NCBI GenBank assembly: GCA_030154265.1
Contig: JASKKH010000003.1
Location: 44,006 to 108,005 of the forward strand
From: Clostridia bacterium
Lineage (GTDB): Bacteria > Bacillota > DSM-521 > Neomoorellales > Neomoorellaceae
Length of the DNA stretch: 64,000 bases
Direction: 5' to 3'
Part shown: positions 18,369 through 26,169 of the stretch, one piece after another
Position numbering within the stretch: the stretch's first letter is position 1
Layout: every line of letters begins with the position of its first letter
Notes under the pieces: generated by a model
The model's input: the letters and a program-made list of their open reading frames with translations, nothing else
Databases searched by the model: none
Told to the model about the DNA's origin: nothing
Translations under genes and position numbers: made by a program

Positions 18369-18413
18369 TTAATGAAATAGGAAAGCCCAAGGATGCCAAT
18401 GACGTCTCGGCAT
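18369..18413 (-). other. Short leader-like or relic reading frame on the minus strand
   Basis: Read on the minus strand, an ideal site TAAAGGAGG lies 8 bases before ATG at 18413-18411, opening a 14-codon frame (MPRRHWHPWAFLFH) that ends at TAA 18369. Its start codon sits in one arm of a 10-bp inverted repeat (18407-18416 and 18448-18457). It may be the 5' relic of a lost gene such as a transposase, or a small peptide. Nothing else in the 18307-18600 gap looks coding. Confidence 0.3.
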
Positions 18414-18457
18414 GGTGGTTTCCTCCTTTACAAGCTGCTCCTATTCTACCATGCCGA
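18407..18457. repeat. 10-bp inverted repeat in the legC-fliD gap
   Basis: TCGGCATGGT at 18407-18416 is the exact reverse complement of ACCATGCCGA at 18448-18457, with a 31-base spacer. There is no T-run, so it is not an ordinary terminator. It may be the remains of a mobile element end or an operator. Confidence 0.5.
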
Positions 18458-18601
18458 TTGTCTGGTGTTTTATGGGGTCAGTATACTATTTATTCTTTAT
18501 CTTTCATTCTCAGTCAAATAACAATCAATCCATTTAAAAAGAAATGATTATGAATAGGACCTTGTTTTCCAGATTATCCACGGACTTTTTAGAGCGATAA
18601 C

Positions 18602-18628
18602 TAAATATATTAAATTTTGTGCCGAGTA
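18602..18628 (+). promoter_or_regulatory. Sigma-28-like promoter of the fliD operon
   Basis: TAAA at 18602-18605, exactly 15 bases, then GCCGAGTA at 18621-18628. Only the -10 element deviates by one inserted-looking G from GCCGATAA. It lies about 115 bases before fliD, a late flagellar gene normally under sigma-28. Confidence 0.6.
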
Positions 18629-18744
18629 ATATAAAGTAGGAAAGTTTTGTAGAATTTAAGTGATTACTTGGGGAAGTATTACATCATACAGAGATGTTAA
18701 AGACTCACAGGAGGAAAGTAGTTAATTATAAAAGGTGGGGTGGT

Positions 18745-20310
18745 ATGATGTATAACAATTTGAGAATTGGCGGTTTAGCCTCAGGTATAGATACAGATTC
18801 AATTGTAAAACAAATGATGCAAGCTGCAAGAATACCTGTAGATAAAATGTATCAGCAAAAACAAATACTTGAGTGGAAACAAGAGGATTATCGTGCAATA
18901 AACAGAAGCCTTTTATCTTTTAGAGATAAAGTATTTGACATGAAACTAGAGTCTACTTATCTTGCCAAAAAGGCAACAAGCAGTAATGAAGGCGCATTGG
19001 AGGTTACTGCTACCTCTAATGCGACCGAAGGGGTTTATGATATTGAAATAAAAAAAATGGCTAAGGGAGCAAATTTGATTAGTCAGGGAGCATTAGCTGA
19101 AGAGAGTAAAGATGATGGTAGCACTAAAACCTTAGCAGAACAATTTGGACTATCAAGTAATATTAGTTTTTCTTTAGAAGGTAAAAAGGTTGATGGGGTT
19201 TTTAATACATCGGGGCAAATAGATATAACTCCTAACGATACTATATATACCCTTGTTTCGAAGATTAATGAGGCAAGTACAAATAATGATCTGGGTATAA
19301 AAGCGAACTACGATAGTACAAATAATTATTTTTATATTACTAGTAACACAACCGGTGCTGACCAGCATATTTCAATAATTCCAACGGATGAAGCTACTTC
19401 TAACTTTTTTAAAGACAATTTAAAGTTAAATGGTACCGATGCAGATGGAGACGGTATCTATGAATTCTCTGATAATGGGCAAGATGCAGAAATTACTATA
19501 GCTGGCTCAACAATTAACATGTCTACTAATTCATTTTCCTTTATGGGAATGTTTTTTAACTTAAAGGAAGCTCCTTCAGATCCTACTAATCCCATTAACG
19601 TAACGGTTAATGTCACTAAAGATGTAGATGGTGTGGTTGAAAAAATTAAAAGTTTTGTTGAAGAGTATAATAATTTAATTAGTACTATAAATGATAAACT
19701 TAATGAAAAAAGGTATAGGGATTATCCGCCTCTTACGGATGCCCAGAAAGAGGAAATGAGTGATAGAGAAATAGAGCTTTGGGAAGAGAAAGCAAGAAGC
19801 GGTCTTTTAAATGGAGAAAACCTTCTATATGATATAGTCTATGATTTTAGATCTGCTATGGCAAGTATTGTTCCAAACCTAAATACTGATTATGATAATT
19901 TAGCTGCAATTGGAATTAAAACTGCTAACTATTGGGAAGAGGGTAAACTCCATATTGATGATGCTGCTTTACGTAAAGCTGTAGAGGAAGACATGGATGG
20001 TATTATGGAGTTATTTACTAAATCTGCTGATAAAAGTGAAGATAAGGGAATAGCTCTACATCTTTATGATGAAGTGAATAATGCAATAGATAGTATTTCA
20101 GCAAAGGCTGGAAGAGAAATATATAATACTTTTGATAACAGTTATATTGGGAAACGTTTGAGGGAACTTGTAGAGGATATTAATACCAAGGAGCAACAAT
20201 TAATTCAACTTGAAAACCGTTATTATCGTCAATTTACAGCTATGGAACAGGCAATTAACCGCATGAACGCTCAAAGTGTTTGGCTTTCACAGCAGTTGGG
20301 GCAAGGTTAA
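18745..20310 (+). CDS. fliD: Flagellar filament cap protein FliD
   Basis: FliD caps the growing filament and helps flagellin fold in. The N-terminal FliD signature L-R-I-G-G-L-A-S-G-I-D-T-D-S-I-V is at the start, the C-terminal FliD domain includes a helical stretch ending Q-S-V-W-L-S-Q-Q-L-G, and the coiled-coil helices near both ends are recognisable. The frame extends to ATG 18694 but the conserved N-terminus and AAAGGTGGGGTGG at 18731 favour ATG 18745, giving 521 residues. It is followed by fliS in the same operon and preceded by a sigma-28-like promoter. An N-x-D-A/G-D-G-D-G acidic loop around residue 230 may bind a metal ion (inference). Confidence 0.95.
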   Translation: MMYNNLRIGGLASGIDTDSIVKQMMQAARIPVDKMYQQKQILEWKQEDYRAINRSLLSFRDKVFDMKLESTYLAKKATSSNEGALEVTATSNATEGVYDIEIKKMAKGANLISQGALAEESKDDGSTKTLAEQFGLSSNISFSLEGKKVDGVFNTSGQIDITPNDTIYTLVSKINEASTNNDLGIKANYDSTNNYFYITSNTTGADQHISIIPTDEATSNFFKDNLKLNGTDADGDGIYEFSDNGQDAEITIAGSTINMSTNSFSFMGMFFNLKEAPSDPTNPINVTVNVTKDVDGVVEKIKSFVEEYNNLISTINDKLNEKRYRDYPPLTDAQKEEMSDREIELWEEKARSGLLNGENLLYDIVYDFRSAMASIVPNLNTDYDNLAAIGIKTANYWEEGKLHIDDAALRKAVEEDMDGIMELFTKSADKSEDKGIALHLYDEVNNAIDSISAKAGREIYNTFDNSYIGKRLRELVEDINTKEQQLIQLENRYYRQFTAMEQAINRMNAQSVWLSQQLGQG

Positions 20311-20334
20311 TATAGAACTAGAAGGTGATGAAAA

Positions 20335-20730
20335 ATGGCTTCTGTAAATCCCTACCAGGTTTATCAACAAAATTCTGTTATGATGGCTAGTCGTGGGGAA
20401 CTGACAGCTAAACTTTATGATGGGGCTTTGAAGTTTTTGTCTCAGGCTAACAAGGCTATTGAGGTAAAAGATATCGAGGGAACTCATAATTTTTTAATAC
20501 GGGCACAAGAAATAATAAATTATCTTAATAATACCCTTGATACGAAATATGAGGTCGGGCAAAATTTAGCTTCTATCTACGATTATATTTTAAGGCGATT
20601 GGCGGAAGCAAATTTAAAAAAAGATAAAGAAATTATAAGTGAAATAATCGATTTACTAAAAGATTTAAGTTCCACCTGGCGGGAGGCAATGGTTAAGGCT
20701 AAAGGGGCTATCGGTGGAAATGACGGATAA
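20335..20730 (+). CDS. fliS: Flagellin export chaperone FliS
   Basis: FliS binds the C-terminus of flagellin in the cytoplasm and stops early polymerisation. The 131-residue helical protein opens with N-P-Y-Q-V-Y-Q-Q-N and then L-T-A-K-L-Y-D-G-A-L-K-F, both typical for FliS. A site GAAGGTGATG precedes ATG 20335. It overlaps the next gene by 17 bases, the usual fliD-fliS-fliT-like order. Confidence 0.95.
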   Translation: MASVNPYQVYQQNSVMMASRGELTAKLYDGALKFLSQANKAIEVKDIEGTHNFLIRAQEIINYLNNTLDTKYEVGQNLASIYDYILRRLAEANLKKDKEIISEIIDLLKDLSSTWREAMVKAKGAIGGNDG

Positions 20731-21148
20731 CCTTATATCATTACTTCAAGAAGAAAAACAACTATGGCAGGACTTTTATGAGCTGACTTTATCTCAACAA
20801 AATTGTCTTACTCCTGAGAAAACAGAAGATTTATTAAAATTAGTCGATGAAAAAGAGGATTGTATTAAATCCTTAAAAAAATTACAAGAAAAAATAAGTT
20901 CTATTGAAGACGATCATAAGGAAGTAGTGCAAGAAAATCCCAAGGTTATAATAGAATTAAAGGCTGAAATTTCACAATTGATACAAAAAGCGAAGGCACT
21001 AGATACTACGAACCGTAGTATATTAATAAATCATTTTTCTGAATACAAAAAAGAACTGGGTCAATATCAGGCAGCAAAAGGCGCTGTCTTAAAATACAGC
21101 AAGGACTTATCAGCTGGTAAGGGTTATTTTATAGATACTAACAGATGA
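20714..21148 (+). CDS. FliT/FlgN-type flagellar chaperone-like protein
   Basis: This 144-residue protein is almost wholly predicted helix with heptad-like Leu/Ile/Lys spacing (coiled coil at about residues 40-110) and no motif pointing to an enzyme. Its position right behind fliS, overlapping it by 17 bases, and its small helical form suggest a FliT-type chaperone (FliD partner) or a FlgN-type chaperone. The start is GTG 20714 after AAAGGGG, with ATG 20720 as an alternative. The sequence is too divergent to decide between the two families. Confidence 0.6.
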   Translation: MEMTDNLISLLQEEKQLWQDFYELTLSQQNCLTPEKTEDLLKLVDEKEDCIKSLKKLQEKISSIEDDHKEVVQENPKVIIELKAEISQLIQKAKALDTTNRSILINHFSEYKKELGQYQAAKGAVLKYSKDLSAGKGYFIDTNR

Positions 21149-21220
21149 TTGTCGAAAAAAATTAAAGAAAATTTTTATTTTGGCGATTAATATATTATAG
21201 CCCAATAGGGGGTGAGTTAA

Positions 21221-21577
21221 ATGCGTATTGAAGGTATTGACCCTATGATTCTCAATCATGTACAAAATCAAACTCAAAATTACGAAGTTAAAAGTACTAA
21301 AGGTATTAAAGTTACTACTGAGCAAAAATACCAACAAGGGCAGCATCAGTCTAAAGAAGATGAAATTAAGCAATCTGTTAAACAGTTAAATGAGACTTTA
21401 GATATTTTTAATATTAAAGTGAGATTTAAAATAGACAGGGAAGATGATGAACTATATATTTATTTAATAGATACGGAGAAAAGTGAAGTAATTAGGCGTA
21501 TACCACCGGAAACTTTAATGGAAGCTGCTAATCGCATGCAGAATATGGTAGGTTTAATTCTTGATACAATTATTTAG
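21221..21577 (+). CDS. flaG: FlaG family flagellar protein
   Basis: FlaG proteins influence filament length and are encoded near fliD. The C-terminal 60 residues match the family: a helix with L-N-E-T-L-D-I-F-N-I-K-V-R-F, two strands, then V-I-R-R-I-P-P-E and a final helix. The N-terminal 45 residues are polar and Gln-rich, probably disordered. It starts at ATG 21221 following AGGGGGTGAG. Confidence 0.85.
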   Translation: MRIEGIDPMILNHVQNQTQNYEVKSTKGIKVTTEQKYQQGQHQSKEDEIKQSVKQLNETLDIFNIKVRFKIDREDDELYIYLIDTEKSEVIRRIPPETLMEAANRMQNMVGLILDTII

Positions 21578-21604
21578 TATGGAGTATTATAGGGGGAAGG
21601 AGCT

Positions 21605-21814
21605 ATGAGCTCAATAGAGATAACAAAGCTTTCAAGTAGGGGACAGATAGTTATTCCAAAATCTATAAGACAGGAACTTGCTTGGGAAGCTGGTGACCAT
21701 TTAGCGGTAGAAATGCATGGAGATAGAGTTATCTTGCGTCGCTTAAATATTGAGGTTCAGAATAAAGTTGTTCCTATTAAGAAGGGACAGGATTTGAAGG
21801 TACAATCAAAATAA
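21605..21814 (+). CDS. AbrB/SpoVT-type (swapped-hairpin) DNA-binding protein
   Basis: A 69-residue protein whose first 47 residues form the AbrB-like swapped-hairpin domain (I-T-K-L-S-S-R-G-Q-I-V-I-P-K-S-I-R, then G-D-H-L-A-V-E). Such proteins act either as transition-state regulators or as antitoxins of MazEF/VapBC type. No toxin gene follows, so a regulator is more likely. The short polar tail is of unknown use. It is preceded by GGGGGAAGGAGC and followed by a terminator, so it ends the fliD operon. Its targets are unknown. Confidence 0.85.
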   Translation: MSSIEITKLSSRGQIVIPKSIRQELAWEAGDHLAVEMHGDRVILRRLNIEVQNKVVPIKKGQDLKVQSK

Positions 21815-21854
21815 AATACTTTAGCTTTAATATCATACTAAAAGACAAGTTTTT

Positions 21855-21880
21855 AGCCGTTTTATAACGGCTTTATTTTT
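21855..21880 (+). terminator. Terminator after the AbrB-type gene
   Basis: AGCCGTT, loop TTAT, AACGGCT forms a 7-bp stem followed by TTATTTTTTT. It ends the fliD-fliS-flaG-abrB transcription unit. Confidence 0.88.
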
Positions 21881-21900
21881 TTGGTTAATTTTATCTCCAA

Positions 21901-21962
21901 TATGAAGGAATTTACCAAATTATGTAGAAAATATGAAGGAGTTTACCAAATTATGTAGAAAA
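21901..21962 (+). repeat. 31-bp tandem repeat, two copies, upstream of the riboswitch
   Basis: Two head-to-tail copies (21901-21931 and 21932-21962) differ at one base. Each carries AAGGA(A/G)TTTACCA followed by TGTAGAA, which resembles a Spo0A box (TGTCGAA) with one change. A third, degenerate copy lies at 22158-22182. The position, just before the riboswitch leader, suggests a promoter or regulator-binding region of the main flagellar operon. Confidence 0.6.
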
Positions 21963-21990
21963 AATAATCATAAATGTAAAAATATTATAG

Positions 21991-22123
21991 AACCGGGTGT
22001 CCAATAGCAAGCTCTCCGAAAGGGGATGCACGCAAAGCCATGGGTCTAAAGCTTTTAATTAGCCATGATTGCCAGGCTGCCGTAATCGGTTTCATTATTG
22101 CACCTGGTCAGTGGGTGTTTTTT
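21991..22123 (+). ncRNA. Cyclic di-GMP-I (GEMM) riboswitch with terminator
   Basis: The aptamer core is recognisable: a stem capped by a GAAA tetraloop (CTCTCC-GAAA-GGGGA, 22012-22026), then ACGCAAAGCCATGGGTCTAA, and AGCCATG...GCCAGGCTGCCG as the tetraloop-receptor side. P1 can form between AACCG (21991-21995) and CGGTT (22087-22091). Downstream, GCACC (22100-22104) pairs with GGTGT (22114-22118) ahead of a T-run, forming a terminator. ACCGGGTG (21992-21999) can instead pair with CACCTGGT (22101-22108), which would break both P1 and the terminator. The first downstream gene is flgB. The pairing predicts that ligand binding ends transcription (off switch), as known for the flgB leader riboswitch of Clostridioides difficile. 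Confidence 0.9.
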
Positions 22124-22157
22124 ATTTTTCTTTTTTGGTTAATTTTTTCTTATCTTA

Positions 22158-22182
22158 AAGGAATTTACCAGTTATTGTTGAA
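22158..22182 (+). repeat. Third degenerate copy of the GGAATTTACCA motif
   Basis: AAAGGAATTTACCA is followed by TTGTTGAA, matching the two 31-bp repeats upstream of the riboswitch. It lies after the riboswitch terminator, so it could mark a second, riboswitch-independent promoter for flgB (inference). The rest of 22124-22335 shows no gene. Confidence 0.4.
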
Positions 22183-22335
22183 TATGAAATAAGATAATCT
22201 TACGCCTGTAAATATATCACAACCTGCCTTACAAAATATGGATAAAAAGGGTTGAGCTTTGTATCATAAATTTCCAGTCATCGCAATAATGTATCAAATG
22301 GATTTTGAACAAAACAAAAAGAGGTGAAAAGTCTT

Positions 22336-22734
22336 TTGTTAATGTCACCAACTATGTACATGCTTGAAAAGGCTATGGATGCAAGTGCTTTGCGTCAGCG
22401 TACCATTGCTCATAACATAGCTAATATCAATACACCGAGATATAAACGATATGAAGTAAGCTTTGAAGATAAATTGAACCGGGCTTTAGAAACAAAGTCT
22501 GGGCTTTCCCTATTTCGCACCAACCCTTACCATTTACCGCGTTCTAATTATTATCTGGAACCAGAGGTTATCAGGGATAATCGTAGCTCAATGCGTAATG
22601 ACGGTAATAATGTCGACATTGATAGAGAAATGGCGGAATTGGCTCAAAATAGTCTCAATTTTAACTTTTCTACTCAACAGTTAAATACTAGATTAGCTAT
22701 GATACGTTATGTTATTAATGATGGGAGGCGTTAA
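22336..22734 (+). CDS. flgB: Flagellar basal-body rod protein FlgB
   Basis: FlgB forms the proximal rod. The protein shows the rod-protein N-terminus (M-D-A-S-A-L-R-Q-R-T-I-A-H-N-I-A-N-I-N-T-P) and a C-terminal helix with the N-F-S-T-Q-Q-L-N pattern. The frame opens at GTG 22324, but AGAGGTG overlaps that codon and suits TTG 22336 (ATG 22342 is another option). It is the first gene of the main operon, which is controlled by the c-di-GMP riboswitch leader, and overlaps flgC by one base. Confidence 0.95.
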   Translation: MLMSPTMYMLEKAMDASALRQRTIAHNIANINTPRYKRYEVSFEDKLNRALETKSGLSLFRTNPYHLPRSNYYLEPEVIRDNRSSMRNDGNNVDIDREMAELAQNSLNFNFSTQQLNTRLAMIRYVINDGRR

Positions 22735-23162
22735 TGATGGAGTTACTACCTGCTATTGAAATAAGTGCCTCGGGTCTTACGGCTGAAAGATTACGTTTAG
22801 ACCTTATAGCCAGTAACCTGGCAAATATTAATACTACTCGTACTCCTGAAGGTGGTCCTTATAAGCGGAAAGTACCCGTTTTTGAGGAGAAGCTTCAGGA
22901 AGCTTTAGGAAAAAATCCTACAAATGCACCTGGCAGGGGAGTGAAGGTAGCTAGGATAGTAGAGGACAATACTCCTCCGCGTTTGGTTTATGAACCTTCT
23001 CATCCTGATGCCGATGCTAATGGCTATGTTGCTTATCCTAAAATAAATGTTGTGAGTGAAATGGTAGATATGATAACCGCTACCAGAGCTTATGAAGCCA
23101 ATGTAACTGTCCTGAATGCAGCTAAGGCTATGACCTTAAAGGCTTTAGAAATTGGTAGATAA
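22734..23162 (+). CDS. flgC: Flagellar basal-body rod protein FlgC
   Basis: This proximal rod protein has the rod/hook N-terminal motif (I-S-A-S-G-L-T-A-E-R-L-R-L-D-L-I-A-S-N-L-A-N-I-N-T-T) and the FlgC C-terminus (V-S-E-M-V-D-M-I-T-A-T-R-A-Y-E-A-N). The 142-residue length is usual. It is translationally coupled to flgB through the overlap at TAATG. It is exported by the flagellar type III system without a cleaved signal peptide. Confidence 0.96.
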   Translation: MMELLPAIEISASGLTAERLRLDLIASNLANINTTRTPEGGPYKRKVPVFEEKLQEALGKNPTNAPGRGVKVARIVEDNTPPRLVYEPSHPDADANGYVAYPKINVVSEMVDMITATRAYEANVTVLNAAKAMTLKALEIGR

Positions 23163-23193
23163 ATTTCTTTACATAGAGGAGTGTAGCAATTAA

Positions 23194-23505
23194 ATGCTAT
23201 CAGCACCAAACTCACTCTTAATGCCGACCTCAGTTAATAATATTGAAACTGAAAAATCGAAGTTAGAAAGTCAAAGTCAAAAAGGTACTTCTTTTGGAGA
23301 TGTTTTACAGAAAAAAATCAATGAGTTAAATAAATTGCAAATTGAAGCTGATAAGCTAACCCAGGATTACTTGGCAGGTAATGTAACTGATGTTCATCAG
23401 GTTATGTTGGCTTTAGAAAAGGCTAATCTATCTTTACAACTGGCCATGCAGGTTCGCAATAAGGTAGTTGAAGCTTATCAGGAAATCTCCCACATGCAAA
23501 TTTAA
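23194..23505 (+). CDS. fliE: Flagellar MS ring-rod junction protein FliE
   Basis: FliE links the MS ring to the rod. The 103-residue helical protein ends with the FliE motif V-M-L-A-L-E-K-A-N-L-S-L-Q-L-A-M-Q-V-R-N-K-V-V-E-A-Y written here by residue pattern, and its N-terminus is polar. The start is ATG 23194, with a site TAGAGGAGTG. It lies in the invariant order flgB-flgC-fliE-fliF. Confidence 0.94.
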   Translation: MLSAPNSLLMPTSVNNIETEKSKLESQSQKGTSFGDVLQKKINELNKLQIEADKLTQDYLAGNVTDVHQVMLALEKANLSLQLAMQVRNKVVEAYQEISHMQI

Positions 23506-23593
23506 TTTTTGTATTTACGCTATATTATACGTTCTCTTTACCTTCTATTAGGGGGTATTTATTCAGTGATTTATTTACATAGGGAGATTAGGT

Positions 23594-25153
23594 ATGAATA
23601 TTTCAGAAATAAGGGACAAAATTATAGCCTTTTGGCAAGGCTTAACACCTGGCCGTCGTTCTGCCCTTATAGCTGCAAGTGCAGCAATTCTTTTAGGTGG
23701 CATTTTTTTAATTCAATGGTTGGTAACACCTAAATATGCTGCTCTATTTTCAGATTTACAACAAAGAGATGCTGCAGCTATAGTTCAAAAGTTAAAAGAG
23801 ATGAAGGTTCCCTATCGGTTGGCTAATGGGGGAACGACTATTGAAGTTCCAGAAGATCAGATATATCAACTGCGGTTGGATTTAGCAAATGCTGGTGTAT
23901 TAGATACTACTCAGGGTTTTGAACTTTTTGACCAGAATAAATTGGGTATGACGGATTTTGAAAGGAACCTTGATTATCAACGCGCCTTGCAGGGGGAATT
24001 AAGGCGAACAATTATTTCTTTAAATGAGGTTGAAGATGCCAGGGTCCACTTGGTTATACCCCAACCCAGCGTTTTCTTAAAAGAACAACAACCACCTACA
24101 GCTGCAGTAATGTTGAGATTAAAGCCTTTGGCGCAACTTAAACCGGAACAGGTTAGGGGTATTATCGAGCTGGTTGTTGCTAGCGTAGCCGGTTTAAAAC
24201 CGGAAAATGTTCGGGTAATTGATATGTATGGCAATGTCTTAAGTGAAGGAGTTATTGATAATTCATCATTACCTATTACCCGGCAACACCAATTACAACT
24301 TGAATTAAAGCGCCAGTATGAAAGAAATCTCGAACAGCGCCTTGAGGCTATGTTAACTCAAATCTTAGGGCCGGGGGAAGCTGTTGCTATGGTGACAGCC
24401 GACTTGGATTTTGACCAGCAGGAAATTAAGGAAACTGTTTGGGGTAAAGAAGGAGCCTTAAGGAGTGAACAGATAATAACCGAGCAGGGGGTTGCTGCTG
24501 GCACTGGTGGAAGTGCTGGTACCGTCAGTAATGACGTTCCTGTATATCAGGGTAATAACCCGAATAATGGTAATTATTCAAAATCAGATACTTTACACAA
24601 CTATGAGTTGGATAAAACCGAAACCAAAACTGTGACAGCTCCTGGTAAGGTAATACGTCTATCTACGGCGGTAGCAGTTGATGGGCCGGTTGATCCCAAA
24701 TTAAGAGATCAGATTGAGCAAATTGTCACTGCAGCCGTTGGCTACCAACCGGAACGAGGAGATCAAATTGTTGTTACCAGTATGACTTTTGATGATTCTC
24801 TCCAGCAGCAAATGGCTGAGGAGATGTCGCAAGAAGAACAAGAGTTACTTGTTAAAAGAAAGTATTTCCTTTGGGGATCTTTAGCACTGGCAGGTTTGTT
24901 TTTATTGCTATTATTAATTTTCCTTATTTTACGTCGCCGCCGTAGTGCTTTACAACCTGAAACTCCTTCTGAACCTTTAGTTACTGATGTTCCTATAGAG
25001 CCTCTAGAGGTTGGACCCAAAGTTGACCCTGAAAAACAACGAGAGGAAGCAGAGCGAGAGGCAGTGAAGGAACGCATAAATGATATAGTTGCTAAACGTC
25101 CAGAGGATGTAGCGTTATTACTTAGAGCTTGGATGTCTGAAGATCAGAGGTGA
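23594..25153 (+). CDS. fliF: Flagellar MS-ring protein FliF
   Basis: FliF builds the membrane-supramembrane ring, the base for the rod and rotor. The protein has an N-terminal membrane helix (about residues 25-43, A-L-I-A-A-S-A-A-I-L-L-G-G), YscJ/FliF periplasmic-type ring-building domains (D-L-Q-Q-R-D-A-A-A-I-V and V-H-L-V-I-P), a low-complexity G/N/S-rich loop near residues 300-335, and a second membrane helix near residues 425-450 followed by a basic stretch and a C-terminal FliG-binding tail. The 519-residue length is usual. The stop overlaps the fliG ribosome site. Confidence 0.97.
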   Translation: MNISEIRDKIIAFWQGLTPGRRSALIAASAAILLGGIFLIQWLVTPKYAALFSDLQQRDAAAIVQKLKEMKVPYRLANGGTTIEVPEDQIYQLRLDLANAGVLDTTQGFELFDQNKLGMTDFERNLDYQRALQGELRRTIISLNEVEDARVHLVIPQPSVFLKEQQPPTAAVMLRLKPLAQLKPEQVRGIIELVVASVAGLKPENVRVIDMYGNVLSEGVIDNSSLPITRQHQLQLELKRQYERNLEQRLEAMLTQILGPGEAVAMVTADLDFDQQEIKETVWGKEGALRSEQIITEQGVAAGTGGSAGTVSNDVPVYQGNNPNNGNYSKSDTLHNYELDKTETKTVTAPGKVIRLSTAVAVDGPVDPKLRDQIEQIVTAAVGYQPERGDQIVVTSMTFDDSLQQQMAEEMSQEEQELLVKRKYFLWGSLALAGLFLLLLLIFLILRRRRSALQPETPSEPLVTDVPIEPLEVGPKVDPEKQREEAEREAVKERINDIVAKRPEDVALLLRAWMSEDQR

Positions 25154-25158
25154 CATTT

Positions 25159-26169
25159 ATGGTACAGACAAAACAACTTTCGGGTCTTGAAAAAGCAGCT
25201 ATATTCTTAATCTCTTTAGGACCAGAAATGTCATCTTTAGTTTTAAAACAAATGCCTCAAGAGGAGATTGAACGCATTACCTATCAGATAGCTAATATTT
25301 CTTCGGTTAGTTTGGAGACGAAGCAAAAGGTGATGCAAGAGTTTTTGGAACTTAGTGAGGCCCAACAATATTTGCTTCAAGGGGGTATTAAATATGCCCG
25401 CGAAGTTCTTGAGAAAACCTTGGGGGCTTCTAAGGCTAATAAGATTATCAAAAAATTAGTGGAGGCTACCAAACTTCGCCCCTTTGAAATGGTCCGCAAA
25501 GCAGATCCAGTTCAATTAGCTAATTTTATTTATAACGAGCATCCTCAAACAATTGCTTTGATTTTAGCCTATTTAGAGCCGGAGCAGGCTGCCATAGTCT
25601 TAAATTCTTTGCCGCAGGAAGTACAGGCTCAAGTGGCCAAAAGGATTGCCTTAATGGAACGAGCTTCTCCAGAAACCTTAAAGGAATTAGAGAGTATTTT
25701 AGAAGAACGTTTATCAGCGTTGGTCCAGCAGGATTTTGATAAAGCTGGAGGAGTAAAGAGTTTAGTGGATATTTTAAACCGGGCTGATAGGGGTACTGAA
25801 AAGACTATTCTCGAATCCCTGGAACAGGACGACCCCGAACTTACAGAAGAAATCCGCAAACGCATGTTTGTATTTGAGGATATTCTTACTCTTGATGATA
25901 ATTCTATTCGCCGGGTATTGCGTGAAATTGACCTTAAAGATCTGGCATTAGCTCTTAAAGCTGCTAGTGATGAAGTAGCAGAACGCATTTATCGTAACCT
26001 TTCCAAACGAGCTGGGGAAATGCTTAGAGAAGATATCGAGTATATGGGACCTGCACGTTTACGGGATGTAGAAGAAGCACAGCAGCGTATAGTTCAGGTT
26101 ATTCGTCGGTTGGATGAAGCTGGAGAAATTATTATCGCCCGAGGAGGCGAGGACGCTGTTGTTGTCTAG
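25159..26169 (+). CDS. fliG: Flagellar motor switch protein FliG
   Basis: FliG transmits torque between stator and rotor and sets rotation direction. The sequence shows the N-terminal domain (L-S-G-L-E-K-A-A-I-F-L-I-S-L-G), the middle E-H-P-Q-T-I-A-L-I-L-A-Y-L, and the C-terminal torque domain with charged residues (D-D-N-S-I-R-R-V-L-R-E-I-D). The frame opens at GTG 25150, but GAGG at 25147-25150 fits ATG 25159, giving 336 residues. It overlaps fliH. Confidence 0.97.
   Translation: MVQTKQLSGLEKAAIFLISLGPEMSSLVLKQMPQEEIERITYQIANISSVSLETKQKVMQEFLELSEAQQYLLQGGIKYAREVLEKTLGASKANKIIKKLVEATKLRPFEMVRKADPVQLANFIYNEHPQTIALILAYLEPEQAAIVLNSLPQEVQAQVAKRIALMERASPETLKELESILEERLSALVQQDFDKAGGVKSLVDILNRADRGTEKTILESLEQDDPELTEEIRKRMFVFEDILTLDDNSIRRVLREIDLKDLALALKAASDEVAERIYRNLSKRAGEMLREDIEYMGPARLRDVEEAQQRIVQVIRRLDEAGEIIIARGGEDAVVV

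Noticed and set aside
23509..23733. 74-residue plus-strand frame at the start of fliF
   Set aside because: It overlaps the fliF start in another frame and resembles no known protein.
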